A DNA stretch of 5,647 bases from Bacillota bacterium (GCA_021820805.1 JAKADF010000260.1:1-5647), one strand, 5' to 3'; shown: positions 1 through 5,647, numbered from the stretch's first letter. The notes: generated by a model from the letters alone, not told the origin. Made by a program: numbers and translations.

Positions 1-490
1 GATAAACAGCTTCATACGTGAGCGTACCACTGCGGGAAACCACTCCAACATGACCAGGTGTGTGGATATAGCCAGGCATAATACCAATCTTACATTCGCT
101 CGGTGTGATAACACCTGGGCAGTTTGGGCCAACAAGCCGTGTATGGCGGCCTTCCATGTAACGTTTTACCTTCACCATATCGAGAATCGGAATTCCCTCA
201 GTGATACAAATGACCAAATCGAGCTCTGCGTCAACTGCTTCCATGATAGAATCCGCTGCAAACGCAGGCGGAACATAGATAACAGAAGCATTTGCACCTG
301 TTTCACGAACTGCTTCGGATACAGTGTTAAACACCGGAACGCCTTCAACCGTAATGCCGCCTTTACCAGGTGTAACACCACCGACCATTTGCGTTCCATA
401 TTCGATTGCCTGCTGGGTATGGAACAACCCCGTCGCTCCGGTAATACCTTGCGTAATAACGCGTGTATCCTTATTTACCAAAATACTCAT
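1..490 (-). CDS. sucD: Succinyl-CoA synthetase (ADP-forming) alpha subunit SucD, N-terminal part, cut by window edge
   Basis: I translated this from the ATG at 490; 163 complete codons are inside the window and the 3' end lies beyond base 1. SucD binds CoA and carries the phosphorylated histidine that relays phosphate in the reversible reaction succinyl-CoA + ADP + Pi to succinate + ATP + CoA (TCA cycle, cytosol). Seen directly: the N-terminal CoA/Rossmann loop ITGATGLFH (residues 16-24), TPGKGG near 41-46, the conserved LVGPNCPG stretch near residue 120, and SRSGTLTYE close to the window edge. The active-site histidine loop lies in the missing C-terminal half, so an intact active site cannot be confirmed. 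The gene starts 13 bp after the sucC stop with a near-perfect Shine-Dalgarno site, so the two subunits are almost certainly co-transcribed. In many Bacilli dprA and topA follow sucD; that would lie outside this window. Confidence 0.98.
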   Translation of the reverse strand, partial: MSILVNKDTRVITQGITGATGLFHTQQAIEYGTQMVGGVTPGKGGITVEGVPVFNTVSEAVRETGANASVIYVPPAFAADSIMEAVDAELDLVICITEGIPILDMVKVKRYMEGRHTRLVGPNCPGVITPSECKIGIMPGYIHTPGHVGVVSRSGTLTYEAVY

Positions 491-497
491 CGGTTAT

Positions 498-505
498 CCC
501 TCCTT
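498..505 (-). promoter_or_regulatory. sucD ribosome binding site overlapping the sucC stop
   Basis: On the minus strand AAGGAGGG runs from 505 to 498, 7 nt ahead of the ATG at 490. Its first two bases are part of the sucC TAA stop (506-504). Ribosomes finishing sucC therefore terminate on top of the sucD initiation site, which favours balanced 1:1 production of the alpha and beta subunits. Confidence 0.9.
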
Positions 506-1658
506 ACACCAACCCGACAATTTTTTGAGCTGCGTCTGCAAGTGAGTCAGCAGCAACCATGTTTAATCCAGATTCATTTAGAATCTTTTTACCAAGGTCC
601 ACATTCGTTCCTTCAAGACGTACAACAAGCGGCTTGTCCAGATTGATTTGCTTTGCAGCTGCTACGACGCCATTTGCTATAACATCACATTTCATGATAC
701 CGCCAAAAATATTAACAAGAATACCTTTGACTTTCTCATCAGAAAGGATAATCTTGAATGCTTCCGTAATCTTTTCTTCTGTTGCACCGCCGCCAACATC
801 AAGGAAGTTTGCCGGATCTCCGCCATAGTACTTAATTGTGTCCATGGTCGACATTGCAAGGCCTGCGCCATTAACCATACAGCCGATGTTTCCATCTAGC
901 GCTACGTAATTAAGACCGAATTCGGAAGCCGCAATTTCTTTGGGATCTTCTTCTTCCAAATCGCGAAGCTCCAAAATATCTTTGTGACGATAAAGAGCAT
1001 TATCATCAAAATTCAATTTAGCGTCGAGTGCCATAACATTGCCATCACCTGTTACAACAAGAGGATTAATTTCAGCGATGGAGCAGTCTTTCGCAACAAA
1101 CGCATTGTACAGTCCAGTCATAAACTTGACCGCTTTATTCACTAATTCTTTTGGAATGTTGATGCTAAAAGCAAGGCTTCTTGCTTGAAATGGAAGAAGT
1201 CCGGTTGCCGGGTCAATTGTCTCACGAAAAATCTTTTCCGGTGTCTTCGCAGCAACTTCTTCAATTTCTGTGCCGCCTTCTTCGGATGCCATCATAACGA
1301 CTCGGCCAGAAGCGCGATCTAACACGACACCTATGTAGTATTCCTTTTTAATATCAGTCAGTTGTTCTATCAAAAGACGCTTTACAACTTTACCTTGAGG
1401 CCCGGTTTGATGAGTAACCAGTGTCTTTCCAAGCAATTCTGTTGCATGTTGTTCAACTTCAGTAAGTGACTTTGCTAATTTTACACCGCCGGCTTTTCCA
1501 CGGCCACCAGCATGAATTTGAGCTTTTACAACTGCTTTGCCGCCTAGTTCTTTTGCAGCTTCAACAGCCTCTTCTACTGTGAACGCTACCTTACCTGACG
1601 GCACAGCGACCCCAAATTCTTTGAGTACTGCTTTCGCTTGATACTCGTGAATGTTCAC
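504..1658 (-). CDS. sucC: Succinyl-CoA synthetase (ADP-forming) beta subunit SucC
   Basis: The complete protein is 384 aa, close to the usual 386-388 of bacterial SucC. It is the nucleotide- and succinate-specificity subunit that pairs with SucD in the TCA cycle. Residues 1 to about 225 form the ATP-grasp half: NIHEYQAK at the N terminus, the glycine-rich [10 protein letters not shown] loop at 51-60, [12 protein letters not shown] at 125-136, and the Mg-ligand region with N198 (EINPL) and D212 (ALDAKLNF). The C-terminal CoA-ligase half has the family signature [14 protein letters not shown] (256-269), FLDVGGGA (285-292) and [10 protein letters not shown] (316-325). The start is GTG at 1658, because its MNIHEYQ opening matches the family exactly and AAGGGAGG sits 9 nt upstream. 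No truncation or frameshift is visible. It is the first gene after a 129-bp spacer, so it probably has its own promoter. Confidence 0.99.
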   Translation of the reverse strand: MNIHEYQAKAVLKEFGVAVPSGKVAFTVEEAVEAAKELGGKAVVKAQIHAGGRGKAGGVKLAKSLTEVEQHATELLGKTLVTHQTGPQGKVVKRLLIEQLTDIKKEYYIGVVLDRASGRVVMMASEEGGTEIEEVAAKTPEKIFRETIDPATGLLPFQARSLAFSINIPKELVNKAVKFMTGLYNAFVAKDCSIAEINPLVVTGDGNVMALDAKLNFDDNALYRHKDILELRDLEEEDPKEIAASEFGLNYVALDGNIGCMVNGAGLAMSTMDTIKYYGGDPANFLDVGGGATEEKITEAFKIILSDEKVKGILVNIFGGIMKCDVIANGVVAAAKQINLDKPLVVRLEGTNVDLGKKILNESGLNMVAADSLADAAQKIVGLV

Positions 1659-1787
1659 TCTCCAAATCCTCCCTTGCTCTGTCTTCCATTATGGTCATGC
1701 GTAAAGTTTTAACGCAGTAGTCCTCCATAAGGATAAAATACATGAAGACCATTTACAACTTTTCACGAAAAGTCTGTATGATTAATC
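1659..1787 (-). promoter_or_regulatory. sucC upstream spacer with weak promoter candidates
   Basis: This 129-bp spacer separates the membrane-protein gene from sucC. Minus-strand promoter candidates are TTGTAA (1758-1753), 17 bp, TATCCT (1735-1730), each box matching consensus at 4 of 6 positions, and a lone -10-like CATAAT (1694-1689) without a good -35. An AT-only-core hairpin, ACTTTT / CACG / AAAAGT (1758-1773), could be a poor terminator for the upstream gene, but it lacks a GC stem and a clear T tract. A short TGCGT / ACGCA inverted repeat sits at 1698-1716. None of these is strong alone; that a sucCD promoter lies here is inferred from layout. Confidence 0.3.
1668..1675 (-). promoter_or_regulatory. 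sucC ribosome binding site fixing a GTG start
   Basis: AAGGGAGG on the minus strand (1675 to 1668) lies 9 nt before the GTG at 1658. It supports the non-ATG start, which also gives the canonical SucC N terminus. Confidence 0.85.
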
Positions 1788-2195
1788 TTAAAAACCTAAC
1801 TTAATAATTCCTGCAACAAATGCTAGTAAGAGTCCAATGCATAGATAACTCAATACTTTTCTCGCCCTTCTGTCTAAGAGAGCACACATGATGAGCCCAA
1901 CGACAAATCCAATTACCGCAAAAAACACAGATAAAAGAATAAGTTGCGCCCTAAATGGCAGGATGACAAATCCTAATATGCCGCAGGCAATTGACAAAAA
2001 CGCAAGAGCCAAAGCAAGAGCATACAAAAGAGTTCGATAATTGAAGTGTCGCTCTTGCCTTGATTTTGCGTTTTTATGCCTTCGGAAAGCCTTTAAATCA
2101 ACAACACGGTTTTTTAATAACGATTTCCGTCCGTGATCTCGTTCTTCTTTCTTACGTGAATGCGGCATATAGACACCCCTGTTCATCCCAATCAT
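1788..2195 (-). CDS. Small three-helix membrane protein of unknown function
   Basis: This 135-aa protein belongs to no family I can name. The first 50 or so residues are hydrophilic and very basic (RKKEER, GRKSLLKNR, RRHKNAKSRQER). Three hydrophobic helices follow at about 54-79, 83-107 and 113-132. The positive N-terminal tail and the DRRARK loop between helices 2 and 3 (108-113) predict a cytoplasmic N terminus and an external C terminus by the positive-inside rule. No signal peptidase or lipobox site is seen. The ATG at 2195 has AGGGGAG 6 nt upstream; the ATG at 2168 (residue 10) has AGGGGT at the same spacing, so a 126-aa version starting MPHSRKK is almost as likely. The gene is divergent from comM and reads toward sucC. 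It is not part of the B. subtilis order at this locus. Ribosome binding sites and a coherent membrane topology argue that it is real; its function is unknown. Confidence 0.75.
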   Translation of the reverse strand: MIGMNRGVYMPHSRKKEERDHGRKSLLKNRVVDLKAFRRHKNAKSRQERHFNYRTLLYALALALAFLSIACGILGFVILPFRAQLILLSVFFAVIGFVVGLIMCALLDRRARKVLSYLCIGLLLAFVAGIIKLGF

Positions 2196-2201
2196 GTTAA
2201 G

Positions 2202-2208
2202 CTCCCCT
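2202..2208 (-). promoter_or_regulatory. Ribosome binding site of the membrane-protein gene
   Basis: AGGGGAG on the minus strand (2208 to 2202) lies 6 nt before the ATG at 2195. It competes with AGGGGT at 2180-2175, which would serve the internal ATG at 2168, so the start remains open between these two. Confidence 0.6.
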
Positions 2209-2211
2209 GTA

Positions 2212-2232
2212 CAATATTTGCGACAAATATTG
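2212..2232. promoter_or_regulatory. Perfect 9-3-9 inverted repeat in the divergent spacer (possible operator)
   Basis: The left arm CAATATTTG (2212-2220) and right arm CAAATATTG (2224-2232) are exact reverse complements separated by CGA. The repeat lies between the divergent membrane-protein gene and comM, ending 3 nt upstream of the Shine-Dalgarno site of the former. The size and symmetry suit a dimeric repressor site. As RNA it would also form a hairpin; on the plus strand it is followed by CTTTTTT, terminator-like, but no plus-strand gene lies upstream to be terminated. I do not recognise it as a known operator consensus. Confidence 0.5.
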
Positions 2233-2330
2233 CTTTTTTCCTCTCCGTTATCGCACTAAATCGAATTTCTTGGTATATCTGATGCGGTACATCCCTATTT
2301 GCATTCCTAATTTTCTTTATCCGGCAGAAA

Positions 2331-2336
2331 GAAGGA
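2331..2336 (+). promoter_or_regulatory. comM ribosome binding site
   Basis: GAAGGA lies 6 nt upstream of the ATG at 2343 and supports that start, which also gives the expected comM N terminus. In the spacer 2233-2330 I see no convincing paired -35/-10 boxes for comM. Confidence 0.75.
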
Positions 2337-2342
2337 CCTAAA

Positions 2343-3809
2343 ATGATTGGTATAGCTGTTGGTGCAGTTTTAGAAGGTATTGAAGGTGTTCTTGTACGAG
2401 TTGAAGCGGATGTAGTCCCAGGATTTCCTCAATTTTCGATTGTCGGACTCCCGGACTCAGCCGTTACCGAATCTAAATTACGAATACGCTCTGCGATTCG
2501 CAATGCTGGAATCGGATTTCCACAGGGCCGCATTACAGTTAATTTATCCCCTGCCAGCATGCGAAAGCATGGTGCTGGTCTAGATTTAGCGATTACCATC
2601 GCAATTTTACGCGCTGCCGGTTACCTCCCGCATGAAACAAATCGTATTGCGTTTTGCGCGGAACTGAGTTTAAGCGGTCTTTTGATTCCAGTTCGTGAAG
2701 CACTTGGCGTAACAATAACGTTTATGCAAGAAGGGATAAATTATATTGTTGTATCTGAGTCCCAGCCAGGGCACCACATGATTCCAAACGGATCAAATTG
2801 GTTGTTCGGCAGTGATTTGTCTCATGTGTGTAAGGCACTGAGACTTGAAAGCTCTTTTACCAATTCTAAATCAGGTTCTGTTTTGGGTGAAACAATTCGA
2901 GATGAAATTGATATGGCGGAAATAGATGGTTTAGAATCAGCAAAACGGGCACTCACAATTGCAGCAACTGGTAATCACCACACTTTGCTCATCGGGCCTC
3001 CTGGTTCTGGAAAAACAATGTTAGCAGAAAGATTCCAAACAATTTTCCCAGATTTAAACCCAGAAGAAGCACTTGAGGTTTACACCATTGCACAAGCTTA
3101 TCAGAATAAAGGCTGGAACTATCCTAGACCGCCTGTACGAATTCCCCACCATTCGTTAACACCAGCAGGTCTGATTGGCGGCGGCAACCCGCCTCATCCG
3201 GGGGAAGTCTCATTTTCTCATAACGGGATCTTAATTTTAGATGAACTCCTTGAGTTCCCTCGTAAAACACTTGAATCATTACGGGAACCGCTGTCTGGAC
3301 ACGCTGTATATGTATCACGTTCGGGGAAAGCAATAAAATTTCCTGCAAAGTTTGTACTTATAGCCACAACAAATCCTTGCCCTTGCGGCCTGAGGGGATT
3401 TGGAGAATGTGTTTGCACAAATATTGATGTCAAACGTTATTTTCATAAGCTATCTGGACCTTTACTTGACAGGATGGACATTGTAATGAAAATAGAGCCC
3501 CACATTGTCAATAAAAAAACAACGACTAAAACCCATTCCGAAAGATTAAGAAAAAAAGTAATCGAGGCAAAGCAGATATTGAGGATGAAAACAAATACCA
3601 CTAAAAATTGGGTCAATTGGGCGGATCTTGATAAAGACGCACGTGAATTAATCGACCGTATTGGCACTGGATTACAGTTGTCAAGGCGTGGCATTGATGC
3701 AATTTACCGTCTGTCACGCACTATATCCGCACTTGCAGGAAGTGACAAAATCTCTCGAATCCATGTTGAGGAAGCCGTATTCTTACGCAATACTTTTCTC
3801 AGCAAATGA
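2343..3809 (+). CDS. comM: ComM/YifB-family Mg-chelatase-like AAA+ ATPase
   Basis: The 488-aa protein is complete, slightly shorter than the roughly 500-510 aa usual for the family. ComM is known from Gram-negative bacteria as a hexameric helicase that drives branch migration when transforming DNA is integrated; by homology this is its likely role here, in the cytosol on DNA. The N-terminal ChlI-like domain (about 1-165) contains VPGFPQFSIVGLPDSAV and RITVNLSPA. The AAA+ core has Walker A GPPGSGKT (218-225), Walker B ILILDE (296-301), the ATTNPCPCG stretch (341-349) with cysteines 346, 348, 356 and 358, and LLDRMD with R377 as likely arginine finger. The C-terminal Mg-chelatase lid (about 395-485) has QLSRRGIDAIYRLSRTISALAG-like sensor-2 arginines. 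All ATPase motifs are intact. It lies opposite to every neighbour, and its last 11 bp overlap the 3' end of yraN tail to tail. Exact biological use in this organism is inferred. Confidence 0.96.
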   Translation: MIGIAVGAVLEGIEGVLVRVEADVVPGFPQFSIVGLPDSAVTESKLRIRSAIRNAGIGFPQGRITVNLSPASMRKHGAGLDLAITIAILRAAGYLPHETNRIAFCAELSLSGLLIPVREALGVTITFMQEGINYIVVSESQPGHHMIPNGSNWLFGSDLSHVCKALRLESSFTNSKSGSVLGETIRDEIDMAEIDGLESAKRALTIAATGNHHTLLIGPPGSGKTMLAERFQTIFPDLNPEEALEVYTIAQAYQNKGWNYPRPPVRIPHHSLTPAGLIGGGNPPHPGEVSFSHNGILILDELLEFPRKTLESLREPLSGHAVYVSRSGKAIKFPAKFVLIATTNPCPCGLRGFGECVCTNIDVKRYFHKLSGPLLDRMDIVMKIEPHIVNKKTTTKTHSERLRKKVIEAKQILRMKTNTTKNWVNWADLDKDARELIDRIGTGLQLSRRGIDAIYRLSRTISALAGSDKISRIHVEEAVFLRNTFLSK

Positions 3810-4197
3810 TATTTTGAAAATGCTGAAAATCAACAGTTGTGCCATGAAAAATTTGAATTGCAATGAGATCAAATCGAACCGTCGTATTTTCAGGAAAACT
3901 TGTATTAGAATGAACATATATGCGGCCAACCCTCTTCATTTGCTGTAGTTTACGAGGGTTTACGGAATCCACAGCTGTTCCAAAACTACCGCCTTCACTC
4001 CTAGTACGAACTTCTACAAGAACGATAGAGTTCTCATACCGTGCAATTATATCGATTTCACCCGATTTACATTGCCAGTTGCGCTCAAAGACTGCCCAAC
4101 CGAGAACATCCGACAAATACTTTGCCGCTAGTGATTCTCCATAAGCGCCGAGCTGCTTTTTATAGTAACCATTACCATTTGCGCGCTTGATAGACAT
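3799..4197 (-). CDS. yraN: YraN family (UPF0102) nuclease-fold protein
   Basis: This 132-aa protein is of the small UPF0102 family, which has a restriction-endonuclease-like fold and no firmly established role. Conserved pieces are all present: LGAYGESLAAKYL (16-28, E21), FERNWQCKSGEIDIIA (37-52, E47 and D49), VEVRTRS (61-67, E62), FGTAVDSVNPRKLQQM and RFDLIAI (108-114). Together these give the D...ExK/R-type metal-nuclease arrangement, with Arg at the last position as in many members. I chose the ATG at 4197, with GGAAG 9 nt upstream; the reading frame is open to a TTG at 4218, but that would add seven residues outside the family. It overlaps ylqH by 26 bp, so it is translationally coupled to it. 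Its final 11 bp are shared with comM on the other strand. The family often sits near rnhB and dprA-type DNA-processing genes, so a DNA-metabolism role is plausible but unproven. Confidence 0.95.
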   Translation of the reverse strand: MSIKRANGNGYYKKQLGAYGESLAAKYLSDVLGWAVFERNWQCKSGEIDIIARYENSIVLVEVRTRSEGGSFGTAVDSVNPRKLQQMKRVGRIYVHSNTSFPENTTVRFDLIAIQIFHGTTVDFQHFQNIIC

Positions 4198-4426
4198 AAC
4201 TAAGAACTTCCGCGACAACTTGGTATAGTTCTTCAGGAATTACACTATCGAGTTCCAAAGAAATAAGTGACTCTACTAGAGCGTTCTGTTTAAGAACAGG
4301 TACATTCCCTTCTTTTGCAGCCTGGATAATAGCTTGTGCGACCTCACCAGCACCCTTCGCAACAATTCGCGGTGCACTATCCTTATGTTGTTCATATCGT
4401 AAAGCAACTGCCTTTTTAGGCCTCAT
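4172..4426 (-). CDS. ylqH: YlqH: stand-alone FlhB C-terminal-domain-like protein
   Basis: This 84-aa protein matches the cytoplasmic domain of the type III export switch proteins FlhB/YscU downstream of their autocleavage site. Seen: KKAVALRYEQHKDSAPRIVAKGAG (4-27), the helix with AKEGNVPVLKQNALVESLISLELDSVIPEELYQVVAEVLSYVY (37-79). In FlhB the segment before AVALxY is NPTH, which self-cleaves between N and P; here that tetrapeptide is absent (the protein starts MRPKK), so no autocleavage is expected. No membrane helices precede it, so it is a soluble fragment-like protein by design, as in B. subtilis ylqH. The start is the ATG at 4426, which overlaps the TGA of the upstream gene as ATGA and has GGGGG 7 nt upstream. 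The longer open frame to a TTG at 4480 adds residues unrelated to the family. Its function is unknown; a partner role with the adjacent FliK-C-like protein is inferred. Confidence 0.93.
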   Translation of the reverse strand: MRPKKAVALRYEQHKDSAPRIVAKGAGEVAQAIIQAAKEGNVPVLKQNALVESLISLELDSVIPEELYQVVAEVLSYVYQARKW

Positions 4427-5415
4427 TCTATAACCCCCATATCTTCGTAGCTGCTTACCGTCCACTGCTCTAAATTCCAACCTGTCCCTTTGAGAGTAAG
4501 AGTCAGTATTTCCTGCCCAATTGTAAGATGTTTTTTTAATAAATCATCATCTGTATCGAAATGTACCCAAAGTGTCGGCTTCATTGATGTTAATGTACAG
4601 CGAATCGGTTGGTTGTTAACGCGCATTTCGAACTGTATCCTGTGCACCAGCTTACCTCTTCCGGTAATCCGGGTTTGCTTTCTCGCCTGATAACGATACG
4701 CAACGGACTTTGGCAATCCAGGTGCACTACTTGGAAAAAACATTCCCTGTCCAATTCGCTCATAAGCACCAAACTGAACACTGCTTGTCAAACGGTCCTT
4801 AATTACCCACTGCTTAACTCCAGCCGACAATTGCTTTATATCCGCCTGGTTTAAATTCGAAAACTCTACAAGTGGGCCTTTCTCATGCAGACGAGGTGTT
4901 TCTATTCGCCAACTGTCCAATCCTGAACTACTGTCGGACGCGGACGCTAAAAGAGTCCATAAAAGCTTAACTGCAGACTCATACCTCAAGTCCGTTTTCG
5001 GAGCAGAGGGGGACGACGCTGATTCTTTTGTGGGCGATGTCTTGGGTGCCGTACTGATTTGCGACTCCCACCCTTCGAATAAAACCTTTGCCTTGAATCC
5101 TGATGCCGTATCAGAAGATGTATAACTGCCTGCCTCTAAAGCAGTAGCTATAAGACGCTTCCAAGCCCATTCAGAGCGCATGAGCACCGGGCTTCCCAAA
5201 ATTTTAATTGGCAACAAAGATTCAAGCGACGTAAATTTTTGAAGTCTTGCGTCCATCTGTTCCACGGGCCCTTGGCTGTTTGGCTGGCCAATATTCGCAG
5301 ATGACGGTTTTGAAGATGCGTCTATTGGATTACCAGAAGGGTCTAAAAAAACTTTTGACACATTTTTTATAAGGTTTAGAGCAGGAGAGAGCGGCCCGAC
5401 TCTCGGACTATCCAT
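4423..5415 (-). CDS. FliK C-terminal-domain-like protein (ylqG position), function unknown
   Basis: This 330-aa protein is complete from the ATG at 5415 (AGGGGT 6 nt upstream) to a TGA that overlaps the ylqH start. By position between rnhB and ylqH it corresponds to B. subtilis ylqG. No signal peptide or membrane helix is seen. The N-terminal half is poorly conserved-looking, with S/T/P/K-rich low-complexity linkers (about 25-50 and 119-142: STAPKTSPTKESASSPSAPK) and a Trp-containing middle segment (150-170). Residues about 256-325 resemble the flagellar hook-length control C-terminal domain (Flg_hook): a basic strand start, IQFEMRVNNQPIRCTLTSMKPTLWVHF as paired beta strands, then the helix DDDLLKKHLTIGQEILTLTLKGTGWNLEQWTV. 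This follows the family pattern of V-x-F, a helix ending L...L...G, then a last strand. I judge this by pattern only. Together with ylqH it would form a FliK/FlhB-like pair. The gene call is firm; the domain call is moderate. Confidence 0.85.
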   Translation of the reverse strand: MDSPRVGPLSPALNLIKNVSKVFLDPSGNPIDASSKPSSANIGQPNSQGPVEQMDARLQKFTSLESLLPIKILGSPVLMRSEWAWKRLIATALEAGSYTSSDTASGFKAKVLFEGWESQISTAPKTSPTKESASSPSAPKTDLRYESAVKLLWTLLASASDSSSGLDSWRIETPRLHEKGPLVEFSNLNQADIKQLSAGVKQWVIKDRLTSSVQFGAYERIGQGMFFPSSAPGLPKSVAYRYQARKQTRITGRGKLVHRIQFEMRVNNQPIRCTLTSMKPTLWVHFDTDDDLLKKHLTIGQEILTLTLKGTGWNLEQWTVSSYEDMGVIE

Positions 5416-5421
5416 TTACTG

Positions 5422-5427
5422 ACCCCT
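5422..5427 (-). promoter_or_regulatory. Ribosome binding site of the FliK-C-like gene
   Basis: AGGGGT on the minus strand (5427 to 5422) lies 6 nt before the ATG at 5415 and supports that start. The 42-bp gap after rnhB shows no terminator hairpin, consistent with read-through from rnhB. Confidence 0.65.
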
Positions 5428-5457
5428 ACTTTCATTTGCTGTGCATTTTTGTCTCTG

Positions 5458-5647
5458 CTAAATTTCTAAGTGTATTTGTGTGAACTTCTTTACTGGTGCA
5501 AAACTTTGTCGATGCAACGGTGTTGGTCCAAACTGTTCTAAAGCTGACAAGTGCTCTTTTGTACCATACCCTGCGTGGTTTTCAAACCCATACTGAGGAT
5601 ATGTATGGCTATACGCTTCCATCATTACATCTCTTGTCACCTTTGCA
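5458..5647 (-). CDS. rnhB: Ribonuclease HII RnhB, C-terminal part, cut by window edge
   Basis: Only the last 62 complete codons are present, ending at TAG (5460-5458). RNase HII cuts RNA in RNA-DNA hybrids and starts removal of single ribonucleotides from chromosomal DNA (cytosol). Directly visible is the diagnostic C-terminal block: [36 protein letters not shown], then [17 protein letters not shown]. The aspartate of TRD is the position that in the family supplies the last of the metal-binding acidic residues; the other three lie outside the window. The GTG at 5640 is an internal valine of the AKVTRD motif, not a start. The tail after APVK is short, as is normal. It is the most upstream gene of the minus-strand cluster that continues with the FliK-like gene, ylqH and yraN, as in other Bacilli. 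Confidence 0.97.
   Translation of the reverse strand, partial: AKVTRDVMMEAYSHTYPQYGFENHAGYGTKEHLSALEQFGPTPLHRQSFAPVKKFTQIHLEI

Noticed and set aside
50..646. 198-codon plus-strand open frame antisense to sucD and the end of sucC
   Set aside because: It lies opposite two well-conserved genes, its product is rich in Cys, His and Asn with no recognisable fold, and no ribosome binding site is seen. It is a shadow of the real coding strand.
1758..1773. Rho-independent terminator after the membrane-protein gene
   Set aside because: The ACTTTT/AAAAGT stem has just one G-C pair and is not followed by a real T run on the minus strand; it is kept only as a weak possibility in the spacer entry.
2343..3809. 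comM as a recent horizontal insertion
   Set aside because: No insertion-sequence ends, direct repeats or tRNA gene flank it, and base use looks like its neighbours by eye, so orientation alone does not show recent transfer.
3661..3948. Plus-strand open frame covering the ends of comM and yraN
   Set aside because: It overlaps two confidently assigned genes out of frame and has no family resemblance or ribosome binding site.
3799..4218. Longer yraN starting at TTG 4218
   Set aside because: The ATG at 4197 has a usable GGAAG site and matches usual UPF0102 length; the extra seven residues fall within ylqH and match nothing.
4172..4480. Longer ylqH starting at TTG 4480
   Set aside because: The added 18 residues are a frame-shifted reading of the upstream gene's conserved end; the ATG at 4426 with ATGA coupling and GGGGG upstream gives the family N terminus.
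5458..5640. Short independent gene starting at GTG 5640
   Set aside because: The GTG encodes the valine of the RNase HII AKVTRD motif, and the frame continues upstream out of the window, so this is the 3' end of rnhB.

Overview
The window looks like an ordinary chromosomal segment of a Gram-positive Bacilli-type Firmicute. I infer this from gene order and from strong AGGAGG-like Shine-Dalgarno sites. Read on the minus strand, the genes run rnhB (3' end only), a FliK-C-like protein in the position of Bacillus subtilis ylqG, ylqH (FlhB C-domain-like), yraN, [interruption], a small membrane protein, sucC and sucD (5' part only). This matches the known Bacilli order rnhB-ylqG-ylqH-sucC-sucD-(dprA-topA). 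Moderate base composition, a comM (YifB) gene at this spot, and sequence divergence from B. subtilis suggest a relative from Paenibacillaceae/Alicyclobacillaceae-like lineages, but the genus cannot be fixed from this sequence.

Right part (5647 to about 3799, minus strand): a compact transcription unit. rnhB ends 42 bp before the FliK-like gene. That gene overlaps ylqH by an ATGA stop/start, and ylqH overlaps yraN by 26 bp. The FliK-C-like and FlhB-C-like proteins form a two-gene echo of the flagellar substrate-specificity switch, with no other flagellar gene in view.

Middle (2343-3809, plus strand): comM, an AAA+ Mg-chelatase-like helicase linked to natural transformation, lies opposite to all its neighbours. 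It ends inside the 3' end of yraN (11 bp tail-to-tail overlap) and is divergent from a small three-helix membrane protein gene (2195-1788, minus). The 147-bp divergent spacer carries a perfect 9-3-9 inverted repeat.

Left part (1658 to 1, minus strand): sucC and sucD, the beta and alpha subunits of succinyl-CoA synthetase (TCA cycle). They are tightly coupled, with the sucD ribosome binding site overlapping the sucC stop codon. sucC uses a GTG start.

No tRNA, rRNA, CRISPR array, insertion sequence or prophage gene is visible, and no gene-free stretch exceeds 150 bp. The items most worth a second look are the FliK/FlhB-like pair, the inverted comM that breaks the operon, and the palindrome in the divergent spacer.
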